Source: Sanghuangporus weigelae (taxonomy: Eukaryota > Basidiomycota > Agaricomycetes > Hymenochaetales > Hymenochaetaceae). Taken from it: a stretch of 64,000 bases of DNA. A program made the position numbers and the translations under genes. The stretch lies in the NCBI GenBank assembly GCA_033182465.1, contig CP137320.1:930001-994000 (forward strand), written 5' to 3'. Below are positions 47,258 to 57,095 of this stretch, one piece after another. The notes below the pieces were generated by a model. That model was not told the DNA's origin and did not search any database. It was given only the letters and a program-made list of their open reading frames with translations. Within the stretch, counting starts at the first letter, position 1, and every line of letters begins with the position of its first letter.

Positions 47258-47338
47258 TCTGCCTTGAAGTATGATTATCTTTCCTCGTGTTTTCCGATGT
47301 AATAGGAAGTGTATTGTAGAATAAGCTTTCAGGAGACA

Positions 47339-48060
47339 TCGTGTGCGCTGACGATATAATCTCTACCATTCTGTCGGACTGACCGGCCTGTCGGATCCCT
47401 GGAAAGCGGTTTTCTCATATCTAAAAGGTTGACGTGTAGTGAAATGACGTGTCAGTTAATGCACACTCAACCATTACGACAGGACGATATGAACTCACCG
47501 AATGCATCTTCCTCATCTTTCTTTCCAGGTCCGACGGACCCATAGTACTCTCGCACACGTCGATACACACTGTAGCCGAGTTTTTCGTACATACCGATGG
47601 CGACGGTGTTATTACAGCGCACATAGAGGTCTACGAAGAAGCCGCGGTAGATCTCGTCGGAAACGAGCTCAAGCAGGTGCATGAGCTTGCGACCGAGGGA
47701 AAGGTGACGGTATTCGGGTGCGACCGTTAGAGCGGTGACGTGACCGTGCCATTCGAGACCTTGGCCCTCAGCTTTGCCAATGACTTTATGAGAAAGGAAG
47801 TCAAACAGGATGCCTAGGCGTGTAGCTATAGCTACGCACCATAACCCATGAGGCGACCGTTAGGCGCCTCTTGGACACAACAGAGGTCGGGCCAGCGAGT
47901 GAGGTAGGAGAGATAAAAGCTGATGCCGTATGTTTCCGTCCAAACATCAAGGTTTCTTCAAAGATTCGGTGAGTACAATGGCAGATTTTATTCGGATATA
48001 CGCTTACATGTTGTTGAACTTGAAGAGGTCCGACGCTCTGAAGGCTCTGAGTGTACTCAT
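47339..48060 (-). CDS. NAA20: NatB catalytic subunit N-acetyltransferase
   Basis: This subunit acetylates protein N-termini beginning Met-Asp, Met-Glu, Met-Asn or Met-Gln, cotranslationally. The start at 48060 gives MSTLRAFRASDLFKFNNI, and the second exon gives NLDVWTETYGISFYLSYLTR and WPDLCCVQEAPNGRLMGY. Later exons give EWHGHVTALTVAPEYRHLSL and then GRKLMHLLELVSDEIYRGFF, VDLYVRCNNTVAIGMYEKLG and YSVYRRVREYYG. The last exon, MRKPLSRDPTGRSVRQNG, ends DYIVSAHDVS, with the stop at 47339-47341. The acetyl-CoA loop reads RHLSLG, where human Naa20 has RRLGLA, so one glycine of the canonical R/Q-x-x-G-x-G/A motif is Ser. The rest of the fold is intact. The gene lies tail to tail with Iml1, 81 bp apart. 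Confidence 0.93.
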
Positions 48061-48628
48061 CGACGTTTTTGGGAACGAGAGAGATCGACAGGAACGATCT
48101 CGGCATGATTAGCATCATGTGACTGTGGGACCAATTTCTAATCACAGCCTCGGCTAACTTTCTTTCTGATTCTGATTATTGATTTTCATTCCAACGCCTG
48201 TGCGGTCCCCTCAGACTTTCGACTTCGCGACGCGCACAAAGAGTGTCGGCGACGGCGGGCTCTGGTCTGCAAAGAAATCATTGCATCCCTCCTTGTCCAC
48301 TGAGTAAGTTCCTTTCTCCGATTTGTTTAATGCTACCGCCTTGTTTAATGATAGAGGTTTCCAGGGCAGCTCACTCTGTCTGTTAGGCGCTGTTGCCCCT
48401 GCATTCATTCTCGCGCCCGTCTCCTTATTTTCCCTACCTTCCTTCCACGTCTTTCAAGCCCGCCTGCTGTCCTTCAACATCGTCTGCAGTGCAGTACGAC
48501 GTCTTTCTACACAATCTATATTCCTAACAGGATATATAGTTGGCTTCGGAGCGGGTCATTAGTGCCGATTTAGCCCGGGTACTGATCAGATAGACGCCCA
48601 GGCAATCTCAGCTTCTACACTGCCCACA
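48061..48628. other. Intergenic region upstream of the Ser-rich orphan
   Basis: This stretch divides the NatB gene (minus) and the orphan at 48629 (plus). It is C/T-rich and includes short frames without motifs. Intron-like borders near 48303 and 48360 suggest a possible spliced 5' UTR, but this cannot be confirmed by reading. Confidence 0.4.
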
Positions 48629-49822
48629 ATGGCGACAGCTGCACCTGATGTGCTGATAGCGCCTGCGTCGTCGATCGCTAGCACCAGTGACGATAGTCAC
48701 CTACATGGGCAATCGATGCAATCACCTGGGGTTCACGATCAGAACTCGACTCCCTTCCCCGTCTCTTCTGGGGATTTGGAGGATTCAGTGAGGACTGTAC
48801 GCGAACAGCGACTGCGCCGCTCAGAGTCTGTCCGTGAAAGAAACCGTGTCCCATCCTCGAGCTCGAGTCGATCTCGTCCTAGAAGCATCCTTGTTTCTAC
48901 TGATCTTACCGTTCAAGTTACGGCGGCCGCAGAGGCGCAATTGCAGGACACATCTACAGAGTCCGACTCATCGTCGTCACCTTCGTCATTTGAGAGCGAA
49001 TCGCAAAGTCTACGGGTGGATGACAGCTCACGTACGACTCTGTCCTCAAGTTGCAGTACTTCAGGCTTCGGATCCGACTCGGTTGCATCCTCGACTCGCA
49101 CGCGAGCGACGACGTTATCTGCCCCGTGCGTCACCTTTGCCCCCCTTCCGGAAATAGGTCCTAGGAAGCGGAAAAGTAATCGTCCTCTCGGGATCGCGGC
49201 CCGTGGTCAGATTCTCCGCCAGCGGCGGATGATGATTGCTCAGGACAACCTCTCTTACTACGATGATCATCCACACAACACGATACCTGGTGGTGAAAAG
49301 GTTAGCGGGAAGTACAAAGACGACAACGAGAAGAATCGCCGAGACGACCTGGAGGATACGGAGATTGCGATTGCGGCTCTCGGAAAAGTGCTAGGAGAAG
49401 CGACGAAAGCCTTTTGGCAGCGAGTGGCGCGTTCCAAAGCCAAAGCCAAAGACGGCAATGATTCTCATGACGCAGCAAACTCATCAGAGGGGCGACCTAG
49501 AACGTCAAGGAGCTTTGCTTGGGGTGGGCGTCTACGATCCAAATCCAAGTCCTCGACTGGGAGGTCAGGCAACGACTCGGGCGATGACTCCGAGGACGAG
49601 ATCGACGGACCGTGGACTCGACGTCGTGATGAAGATCCGATGACAAAGACGATCATGGAAGGATCCGACGACGGTCTCGAAAACTTTGTTCTCGCTTATG
49701 ACACTATACCCGCGTGTGAAGAGGAAGAAGAGGAGTTTGCAAATGCCCAAGCAGACGAGGAGATGCGTACGACAGTCGAGGTGCATCTTGTCAAAGTGAC
49801 TGAGGGGGATTCGGAGGATTGA
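48629..49822 (+). CDS. Intronless Ser/Asp-rich orphan protein
   Basis: A single open frame of 397 residues starts at an ATG in CCCACAATGG context. I do not recognise a family. Residues 1-170 are Ser/Thr/Arg-rich and probably disordered. One compact and probably conserved block follows, CVTFAPLPEIGPRKRKSNRP and LGIAARGQILRQRR, coded at about 49129-49230. A helical segment, DLEDTEIAIAALGKVLGEAT KAFWQRVARSK, follows. The C-terminal third is acidic (DDSEDEIDGPWTRRRDEDP, CEEEEEEFANAQ). The basic RKRKSNRP could be a nuclear signal. The absence of introns stands out next to intron-rich neighbours. That it is a real gene is supported by length, codon-like composition and the absence of competing frames. 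Confidence 0.75.
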   Translation: MATAAPDVLIAPASSIASTSDDSHLHGQSMQSPGVHDQNSTPFPVSSGDLEDSVRTVREQRLRRSESVRERNRVPSSSSSRSRPRSILVSTDLTVQVTAAAEAQLQDTSTESDSSSSPSSFESESQSLRVDDSSRTTLSSSCSTSGFGSDSVASSTRTRATTLSAPCVTFAPLPEIGPRKRKSNRPLGIAARGQILRQRRMMIAQDNLSYYDDHPHNTIPGGEKVSGKYKDDNEKNRRDDLEDTEIAIAALGKVLGEATKAFWQRVARSKAKAKDGNDSHDAANSSEGRPRTSRSFAWGGRLRSKSKSSTGRSGNDSGDDSEDEIDGPWTRRRDEDPMTKTIMEGSDDGLENFVLAYDTIPACEEEEEEFANAQADEEMRTTVEVHLVKVTEGDSED

Positions 49823-50959
49823 TCTTGCCTGATCCTTTCGTGTGCAGTTGTGTATGTGCTGTCAAGGCCTTCGCAGTCGGAAAAGTCGTCTCTTTCTGTT
49901 ATTACGAACATGACCTAGGCTTCACTCGTTTGTTATCCTTATAATCCTACATCATTCTGCTAATTTCTTTCGTGTTCGTTGCTTACTTCCGTCCGATGAA
50001 CGCGCAGGCGATTTGTCGTTCCTAGCCGCATAGCCTGCGGGACTTTCATATCTTCCTTCTCCTATTTTTGTTCTCGTCCTTTGCTCGGTCCTTTATCCAT
50101 TCGTTTACTTTCGTTTTCGCTTTCTTTGTGGTTAATTGTCGGTTCTTCTTTGATTTCTCGATTTCCCGTGCTGTTCGATTTGTCCGTAGGTGATTCTTCG
50201 CGTGTGCTCACAGTAGTATAGCAAGTAGAATAAAGCTAACCTTAGCTCGTTAATCTAGACTATACACGCCACAACCGCATATCAAAAGCTACAAACGCCG
50301 AAATATCAACGCCGATAATATTTATACTCTCTTCCGCAAAGGACGGAGATTCTCACCACATGATGCACCATAAAGCTATAAGGCAACGGGTAATGGAGGT
50401 GACCCGTGATGTGATGTCACCTCAACTGACAGCGCTGTGCCGCGAGGCTTGATTATTTTGATATCTCGTCTCCAGACTGTTCCCTGGCCGGCGTGCAAGG
50501 CCCGCGAGTGGAATTGATTTGATAAATGGGCAGTGGAACAGACTCCGGTGAGTGAGTGCGGAAATGCGATTAATATTGAAAGAAATATCCTCTTGCTCCA
50601 GAATACTTCCATCCACGAACGCGTTTGTTATGTACATAAATTAAATTATTTGTATAAATATATTTTATGGAAGGCATGATGATCAAGATCGGCGCGAAGA
50701 CCATATGCGGCTATTTTGAGGGGAGCACTGCCACATTTGCCTCGCTTGATTCCTCCCGTCCCTAAGACTCCCTTGCTTACCTTCTCCTCATTCTCTTACT
50801 ATCTGAGCTCGTCTCTTCGTTCATCCCGCCGTTCCACTCGACTGCGGCGATTAACACCCGGCCTTGCTCAATAATTGTCTTCGCTCTTGCTTGTTGTCTT
50901 TGCGCTTTTTTGTTTCCTTCTAGTCGTACCTTGACACGGTCTAGTAACTAGAAGCAGCA
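49823..50959. other. Intergenic region with an AT-rich segment
   Basis: There is no gene in about 1.1 kb. Pyrimidine-rich sequence runs from about 49900 to 50210 and probably holds the 3' UTR of the orphan. A very AT-rich segment (TAAATTAAATTATTTG and TATAAATATATTTTATGG) lies at 50639-50669. The last 200 bases are C/T-rich, as is common in leaders of highly expressed fungal genes. Confidence 0.6.
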
Positions 50960-52670
50960 ATGTCCTGCGTATCGACGCCCACCGCGACGCAGTTTGAGAC
51001 TGTCACATCCACCTCGGTCTCGACGTCCTTTTTAGAGTCGATCACGACCCTACCCGACACGACGAGCACAAACCTCATCACCTCCTGTCTCTCTTCGGCG
51101 GATGTTACCCTCTCCGGGAGTTCTGGTGTTGGCATAGGCACTTGTGTATCTTCGACTGTGATCACGTCGACTACGGTCATCGATGGTACGTGCCGTGTCT
51201 AAGATTGAGCTTTGACTTATCCTTAACACATTTGGACACAGGCGGTGTAAGTACGACTCAAGTACCGTTCGAGATCACGAACAGTTTCACGTCGACGGTA
51301 CCTACGAACACTCTGTTTGCACCATGCACCGACAATACAAGTCCTGATACGACACCACCTACCACTCCTCCCACCACTCCTCCTACAGTTTCTACGGAAT
51401 TCTCCCAAACGTCCACGACTGTTGTCATTACCCCGACTACTACATTAATTTCCTCTCAAGACACCACTTTAAGCAACGGTCAAACATCGCAGATCATTGT
51501 CACTTTTACAAGCCTTTTGCCTCCTACGAGCTCCGTGCTCAGCTCGTCAGTGCCAGTTGCGACTACTCAAGCGAATGACAATGACGGTGGCTCATCGAGT
51601 GCGCTGGGACCGATCATTGGAGGCACTCTTGGCGGATTTGTTGGCCTTCTTCTTATCATAGGTGCTATATGGTTCTTCCGGTATGCATTTGTTTCTTTCA
51701 CATACTCCTGTAAACCCAAATTTACTTTGATACTTCATTTACTTTTTCTAGTCGACGTCGGACGAATTGGGACGATATCTTCGAAAAGGATTACGAGGAA
51801 TATTCTGGAAGCAAGCCTCTCACGCCTGGACGAGCTAGAATGCTCGATCTGGAAGATGAACCTTTCCGTCCTGCTGAGGCAAACACAGAGCCCAAGCCAT
51901 ACGTTTATGGACTTGTCGGATCAAAGATCGCCGACCCACCATCCGTAGATGCTGGGCTCGTTCCAGGAAACGCAAGTCGAGCATCGCTGTCGAGCCATGG
52001 TCGCACTCCGAGTACGACACCACTGATGAACAATGCAGCGGCTTCGCGACCGGTTAGCTCTGGGGATAGCAACCACGTTAGCGGCGGCACGAACGGCGTG
52101 TCACCTTCTCCATCGTTTACGCCGTCTGCAGCTGGTGGAAGGAGTGGGAGCCCGGGACCTTTAGGAGTGCAGATCCCTACGAGCTCAATGTTTCCTGAAT
52201 CAGGTTCCGAGAGCCCAACGAGCGTCATGGGCCCTCGAGGACCGCTGTTCATCGCAAATCAGCTCGACCCGATTTCTCCTCCCGGATCACCCAGACCAGC
52301 TTCTCCCGCTACTCCCTCTGTGGGACCCACGCGGGAAAGAGTTAGTACAGGAATGAGCAATGTCATTTCAGCTCCTTCGCCACCATCACTCTCCGGTGAT
52401 GTTCCAGTGGCTTCTTCGTCTACAGCTACTGGACCTCCTCCGGCTGCGTACGCGTATTTGGCTGAGAAGCAGCGTCAGCAGGTAGCGCGTAGTGACACCG
52501 TCTCGTCGGCCTCCGTATATTCGCAGCCATCACGGGCGCCGACTCCACCTCCTGCGAAAGCCTTGAACATGGCTTCTCCGCGGCGAGCGAATCCTGATGT
52601 GGTCGTGCACACGGATGCGGGACGTGTCGCGAGGGAGCCGAATGACCAGCCGCCTGCTTATCAGGACTAA
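50960..52670 (+). CDS. Single-pass membrane protein with Ser/Thr stalk and PPAY tail
   Basis: The gene has three exons (50960 to about 51185, about 51241 to 51680, and about 51752 to 52670). The N-terminal 200 residues are Ser/Thr-rich (TSTSVSTSFLESITTLPDTT; PPTTPPTTPPTVS repeats) and likely heavily O-mannosylated. A glycine-rich entry into the membrane, SSALGPIIGGTLGGFVGLLL, continues into IIGAIWFF, and a basic stop-transfer RRRTNWDDIFEKDYEEY follows. The cytosolic tail of about 300 residues is Ser/Pro-rich and ends QPPAYQD. PPAY is a PPxY motif of the type bound by WW domains of Rsp5/Nedd4 ubiquitin ligases. The layout resembles Mid2/Wsc-type cell-wall sensors, but there is no obvious signal peptide and no WSC domain, so a sensor role is only inference. 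Confidence 0.75.
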
Positions 52671-53896
52671 TACGAATACGATTACCCATTCTTAAAATGT
52701 GCGTAGTTCATCTTGTTACTTGCTTCCGGCGTTTCAAAATAATTTACGATTTTCACTTTATGTTCTGCCCTTTTCTGTTTAGACAGTTCTACTTACTGCG
52801 GTCTTGGTTAACTGGCGACGATGACGACGATTTGCTCTAATGATCCCGATCCTTCCTCCTTCATGTCGGACTCTGTGACTTCGAATCACATAGACTGATT
52901 GATTTGGTTTGTCTTCGGACCAAATGGATTTTTGACGAGTTAGGACGCTTGTTGTTCGTCTCCCTCCTTTCTTTCTACACTCGAGCCTGATTTCTTCTCG
53001 CAATGTATATTATCAATTGCAATGCATTCGCCCTCTCCCCATCCGATCGGACTTCCTTTCCTTTTTTTTACGTCAAAAATTGCTCTCTCCCTTCATTTGG
53101 ACGTTCTCACTACATATCTGCAAACTGCTGTCGCTCCTTAGATTTGATTCTTCACTCATGCTTTTCCCCTCTGGCCAGTCATTTTTTATCCGTAAAACGT
53201 ACAACCCTAGTATACTATGCCTCTCGTTATCTTTCGTCCTCCACTTCGTTGAAAGCTCGCTTTCTTCTCGTCCCTTCCATTAGACTCTCTTGCGTCTGCT
53301 GTCGAGTAAACAGAAGGACCGCTTTTCTCACCTCATGCGGTAGGTACACAAGGACCAGAACCAGTCTGCCGGTTTTCATAACTTCTCTTGAGTTATTCTC
53401 GGTTGATTCGTCGAAAGTACGCAGATCGCAATCGCAGTTAGTATCGTATATATGCGTACTCTTACTCCAGGGTTTTTACTCTAATTTTCTTCCGGAAGTA
53501 GTAACAGCAGGTTCACTTGAGTACCTTTCCACCTTTTTTATACTTCACAATGAAAGAGTCTCACTGCTTATGCTTTTCCTGTGACTCGTGCTGTGGATGA
53601 TGGAATTGAACTTGACGATGGAATCGTCGGGGTGGATGTACTGATTGTGTGGGTTTGTGTATGATACATGATTTGACTGGAATAGACGAGGAGGAAGATA
53701 TTACGGGATATGCTACATGTTCGGAAGATTTAAGATAGAAGGGATGGCAAACAGAGCAGAGCACGGTGTCTGTGAAGTACATATGATGTATGTAGTAAGA
53801 GCAAAGGAAAACGAATACGTTCATCCAAACCCGTTCGTTCGTAGCGTAGTATGATCAGTGAGGTGTACAAAACAGAGCTTCACCCATCAAAGTATG
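52671..53896. other. Pyrimidine-rich 3' region between convergent genes
   Basis: The sequence is T- and C-rich through 53030-53580. It contains an open frame of 193 codons (53003-53584) with no motif and low-complexity composition, which was not accepted as a gene. The stretch presumably carries the 3' UTRs of the membrane protein (plus) and the zinc-knuckle protein (minus). Confidence 0.55.
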
Positions 53897-55276
53897 CTAG
53901 TCCGACAGGTCCATATCATCATCGGAGAACTCATCGCCATCATGGATAGCACCTTCGGGAGCCATCAAAGCAAAAGTAGGACTCCCACTACCTTTATCGA
54001 AGCGAGATGCTTCGGAGTGGGAGTGTTTCACAGTCGTATGTTTTTCGGTATCCGAATTGGAGTAGGTGGCGATTTCGCGAAAGACTAGCGCCCGATGTGC
54101 GAGTAGCTTTTCGTAGCTCTTTGTCCATTCGACGGGCCCGAAAGCGCTGAACGCGTCTCGGTGACGCCAGGGATGCTCGATATGCGGATCTTGCTTTTCC
54201 GAGGTGGGTGCGGAGGTAACGTCCTTCGCCGTGATTTTTGAGGGTATGTTAGTCGTTGGGTATGCAGAATCGTCATCGATAGGTGGGAGTGGATTCCCAG
54301 CGTAAATTGGGAGGAGCTCGGAAGAGAAGAGCGCAGTTTGATATTTTGCCCATCGGCGAACTCTCGGACGGGAATTCGTGTCCGTTAATGGCTTCCCTTC
54401 AGGCAAACACTGCGGCTCGTCATCCAGTAGACTATTCGTCGGAGATTCAAGCGTGGTACTTTGTCTGGCCGACCATGCCTGGCTACGTGAATCAGGACGA
54501 AGGCTCAAAATCTCCTTTTCATCAGCCTCACCGAATATCAGAAAGTCGTCCAAGTCGCTTTCGTCACCTTCATCTTCCGCTCCTGAAACTATTCGTCTGA
54601 ATACAGCTTCTCTTGGATCCTCTTCAGCAGCCCATCCCGGTGGATATCCCCAGTCTAGCATATTATACAGCCAAGGAACGTTCTCGCCTTTGTCATTGTC
54701 TTCGAGGCCCAACGCGTCTCTTAAGGATTCGCCTCGGATTACACCTGGTTCAAAATCTTGAAGCCAACAAAGTCGTTGTAGCTTCCGATCTTCAACAACG
54801 TGAAAGCGCTCTGTGTCCCCGACATTGGATTCTCGATGAAACCGGAATAGAGCACGAGACAGATCAACGAGTGCGCGGTTAAGTGGCTCTGGACATAGGG
54901 ATACGACATGTTCTGGTGATCCACAATTGAAACATCGTCTGGAAAGGAGTTTTGATGAGCATTGAGTATTTTTATTTTCAAAGTGAGGAACGTACGAAAT
55001 TCCGAACGGTTCGTTTGTAAGGTCCTCATACTCGTCTCCGAGGCCTGTTTCTGGGTCACCGACGCGTTCAAACATATGCTCGCGCAAGCCTACTTCTTCT
55101 CTCCAAAAGACCTCCGCAGCGCTCATTCTAGTTGCATCAGACCAGAACATCCATCCATTCGGACCACCTCCCAAGCCTACTTGCTCCGTGAAGCCGACAC
55201 GTTCTCGCTCTCTTTCTCGCCCAGTCTCTCCTCCTCCCATTGGTCCAAAGCCTTGAGAACCTCGCTCTCCCCCCAT
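53897..55276 (-). CDS. ZCCHC8-like protein with zinc knuckle and PSP domain
   Basis: A CCHC zinc knuckle, RRCFNCGSPEHVVSLCP (spacing CX2CX4HX4C), lies at about 54930-54880 and is followed about 60 residues later by a PSP domain with GVIRGESLRDALGLEDNDKG and NMLDWGYPPGWAAEEDP. This pair is the hallmark of ZCCHC8, the scaffold of the nuclear exosome targeting (NEXT) complex that links the helicase MTR4 and an RNA-binding partner. The C-terminal 200 residues are disordered and end in acidic DGDEFSDDDMDLSD. A 57-nt stretch (GTACGTTC to TTTCCAG, about 54992-54936) looks like an intron, yet its length is a multiple of three and it is open, so both versions are translatable. The start is uncertain: ATGs at 55276 and 55240 overlap the glutaredoxin-like gene in another frame, and the ATG at 55150 avoids it. 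Confidence 0.8.
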   Translation of the reverse strand: MGGERGSQGFGPMGGGETGRERERERVGFTEQVGLGGGPNGWMFWSDATRMSAAEVFWREEVGLREHMFERVGDPETGLGDEYEDLTNEPFGISYVPHFENKNTQCSSKLLSRRCFNCGSPEHVVSLCPEPLNRALVDLSRALFRFHRESNVGDTERFHVVEDRKLQRLCWLQDFEPGVIRGESLRDALGLEDNDKGENVPWLYNMLDWGYPPGWAAEEDPREAVFRRIVSGAEDEGDESDLDDFLIFGEADEKEILSLRPDSRSQAWSARQSTTLESPTNSLLDDEPQCLPEGKPLTDTNSRPRVRRWAKYQTALFSSELLPIYAGNPLPPIDDDSAYPTTNIPSKITAKDVTSAPTSEKQDPHIEHPWRHRDAFSAFGPVEWTKSYEKLLAHRALVFREIATYSNSDTEKHTTVKHSHSEASRFDKGSGSPTFALMAPEGAIHDGDEFSDDDMDLSD

Positions 55277-55491
55277 CTTCCCTTCACCACTTCCTTCCCT
55301 TCGATATGAAGCGCCGGGATCCAATAAACATATTTCTTCCTCCAGCGTTCCTGGTCCGGGTCTTGTATGTTCACGATCTGCAGCTCGAACGGACGTGTCT
55401 TTCGAACTTGAGAGAGAACGGCTTTCGCGATGTCACAAAGAGAACAGGTTCGACCCGTGAAGAGCGTGAGTTTTGGTAGTCTGGCTGACAT
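55177..55491 (-). CDS. Glutaredoxin-like protein (YDR286C/C5orf63 type)
   Basis: This small thioredoxin-fold protein has 104 residues. The start at 55491 (MSARLPKLTLFTGRTCSLCD) contains the CSLC redox motif typical of the DUF836 glutaredoxin-like family. The fold continues with IAKAVLSQVRKTRPFELQIV, IQDPDQERWRKKYVYWIPAL (the conserved Pro of the cis-Pro loop is in WIPAL) and HIEGKEVVKGRWGESEVLKA. The charged tail ends VSASRSK. It is uninterrupted by introns. The 3' 100 bases may be shared, in a different frame, with the start of the ZCCHC8-like gene on the same strand. Function in yeast is unknown; a thiol-redox role is inferred from the motif. Confidence 0.85.
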   Translation of the reverse strand: MSARLPKLTLFTGRTCSLCDIAKAVLSQVRKTRPFELQIVNIQDPDQERWRKKYVYWIPALHIEGKEVVKGRWGESEVLKALDQWEEERLGEKESENVSASRSK

Positions 55492-55907
55492 ACGAGTCAA
55501 AGCAAGCAGTCAGCAACTGAGATCGCGAGTGAAGAGATCGTAACAAGCAAGTGTGTGGCAATAAATGACGTAAGCAACTTACTTCCCAATCCTTCAATAG
55601 TTTTACTTTAGCTGTTACTCCAGTTCTTGTTGCTCCAGTTCTTTGCTATGCATCAAGAACGAGCATGAATAACTAGCTTCTCTCTATCCGATGCATTCTT
55701 GCTCACCCACATTACATTTGGATATTTACTATTTATAGTACTAATGCCGACCACATCAAATCCGTCAAGACTTCCAAAGTTCAGTTCTATCTTCAATCAG
55801 CACGGATAGAAGCCCATATCCTGGCCACGTTTCCAGCCTCATGACCTCCTATCTTTATGGCTCCTCGTCCTTCCGTGCAGTATCTCTCAGGTTAACCTGC
55901 ATCCGTC
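55492..55907. other. Divergent intergenic region, glutaredoxin-like to BTB gene A
   Basis: No gene is seen. The region separates the minus-strand glutaredoxin-like gene from the plus-strand BTB gene A. Its last 80 bases (from about 55828) are duplicated, with changes, upstream of BTB gene B at about 58010. Confidence 0.55.
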
Positions 55908-57095
55908 ATGACTGCAGACTCTGGGCTATCCAAATCATCTTGGATATTTGGGACTCCTGTGGAAGCTCCGCGCTCCGTGCCAGGTGTTTCCGGAGATGTT
56001 ATACCTGACTATCCAGCTAGTCGTGCACCATCAGTTTGTGCATCCAGATTCCCATCGGCTGAGCCTTTCGAACGTGCTGGACCAATTGGTCGTGCACCAT
56101 CAAGCTGTGCATCCAGATTCCCATCCGCTGAGCCTTTCGAATGTGCTAAACCAGAAACCGAGCCCGGCATTCCTCCGGAAATCAACAACTTGAACAAGGC
56201 ATCCAGCACTGAGATTATCTTGACTGATAATGACTCATCACCTACAATCTCTGGCAAAAAGAGGGATCAGCAGTTCTATTATACATTGACAACTTTCGAG
56301 GTAGGTGCGTTTCCTTTAAAATATATACATCTAGAGCAGAGCTAATTTGATCGTAAGGTCGAAAACGTTCTGTTCAGAGTTCCTCGTCGTTCCTTCGAGA
56401 TGGAATCTTCAGTATTCAAAGAAATGTTCGAACTACCCTCCGACGGATCATCCGATGGCATAACGGACGAGAAACCGTTGACCTTGAGTGGCATCACTGT
56501 CGAGAATTTCCGTGCCTTTCTGAGGGTGCTGTTTGACCCGTAGGTCTATTTGCGTTGGATTTTTCCAGTCACATGGTTTCCCTAACAAATCAAAAATATG
56601 CATTCATTCTGCAGTGCTCATGGTTCGTTGAGTGAACTTAAACAAGATGAATGGATCTCCGTGCTCCAGCTCTCACACATGTGGAGCTGCGATAGATTGT
56701 TCGCTCTTGCAATCAGCAAGCTCAGCGTTCTCGAGGTCGATCCATTTCTTAAAATCACGCTGGCCAAGGCATACAACATTAAGGATTGGTGGCTTCCCGC
56801 TTATTTCAGCATTGTGACACGAGCAGACCCGCTGACACTGCAAGAGGCGGAGAAGCTGGGGATGGAGACTACGATGAAGTTGACCGAAGTACGCGAGTCG
56901 CGCTACAGGTGGATTATCGATGATCTGGAGGAGCCACGACCACAGTCTATCGGATACTCACCATATCCATATGGTAAGAAAGGAAAGAAATCAGCGCGTG
57001 ACCGAAGCCCGGTCAACCTTCGCAGTGTTAAGAAGGATCTCACATTGCTCGATGGTGATGTGCGGAACTCAATCAAGCAATTATTTGGTTTGTAA
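55908..57095 (+). CDS. BTB/POZ domain protein, tandem copy A
   Basis: The exons are 55908-56300, 56358-56539 and 56615-57095, which total 352 codons (351 residues plus stop). The first 131 residues are a Ser/Pro-rich N-terminal extension. It contains two near-identical 23-residue units (CASRFPSAEPFER, CASRFPSAEPFEC) and ends in FYYTLTTFE. The BTB fold begins across the first intron as VENVLFRVPRRSFEMESSVF and continues with LSGITVENFRAFLRVLFDP. The family's helical part follows: DEWISVLQLSHMWSCDRLFA and KITLAKAYNIKDWWLPAYFS. The C-terminus is basic (KKGKKSARDRSPVN). It is the intact sister of the copy at 58249 and a distant paralogue of the gene at 11019. The role of these mushroom BTB proteins is unknown; no BACK or Kelch domain is visible, so a Cul3 adaptor role is not supported. 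Confidence 0.85.
56021..56150 (+). repeat. In-frame 69-bp tandem repeat in BTB gene A
   Basis: A unit of 69 bp (23 codons) starting TCGTGCACCATCA begins at 56021 and again at 56090, with the second copy running to about 56150. The unit encodes RAPSxCASRFPSAEPFExA. The sister gene at 58249 has only one, shortened unit, so this is a length difference between the tandem copies. Confidence 0.85.

Noticed and set aside
53003-53584. Open frame of 193 codons on the plus strand
   Set aside because: The sequence is pyrimidine-rich, the translation is Ser/Leu/Phe-rich low complexity, and it lies in the 3' region of two convergent genes; no motif is present.
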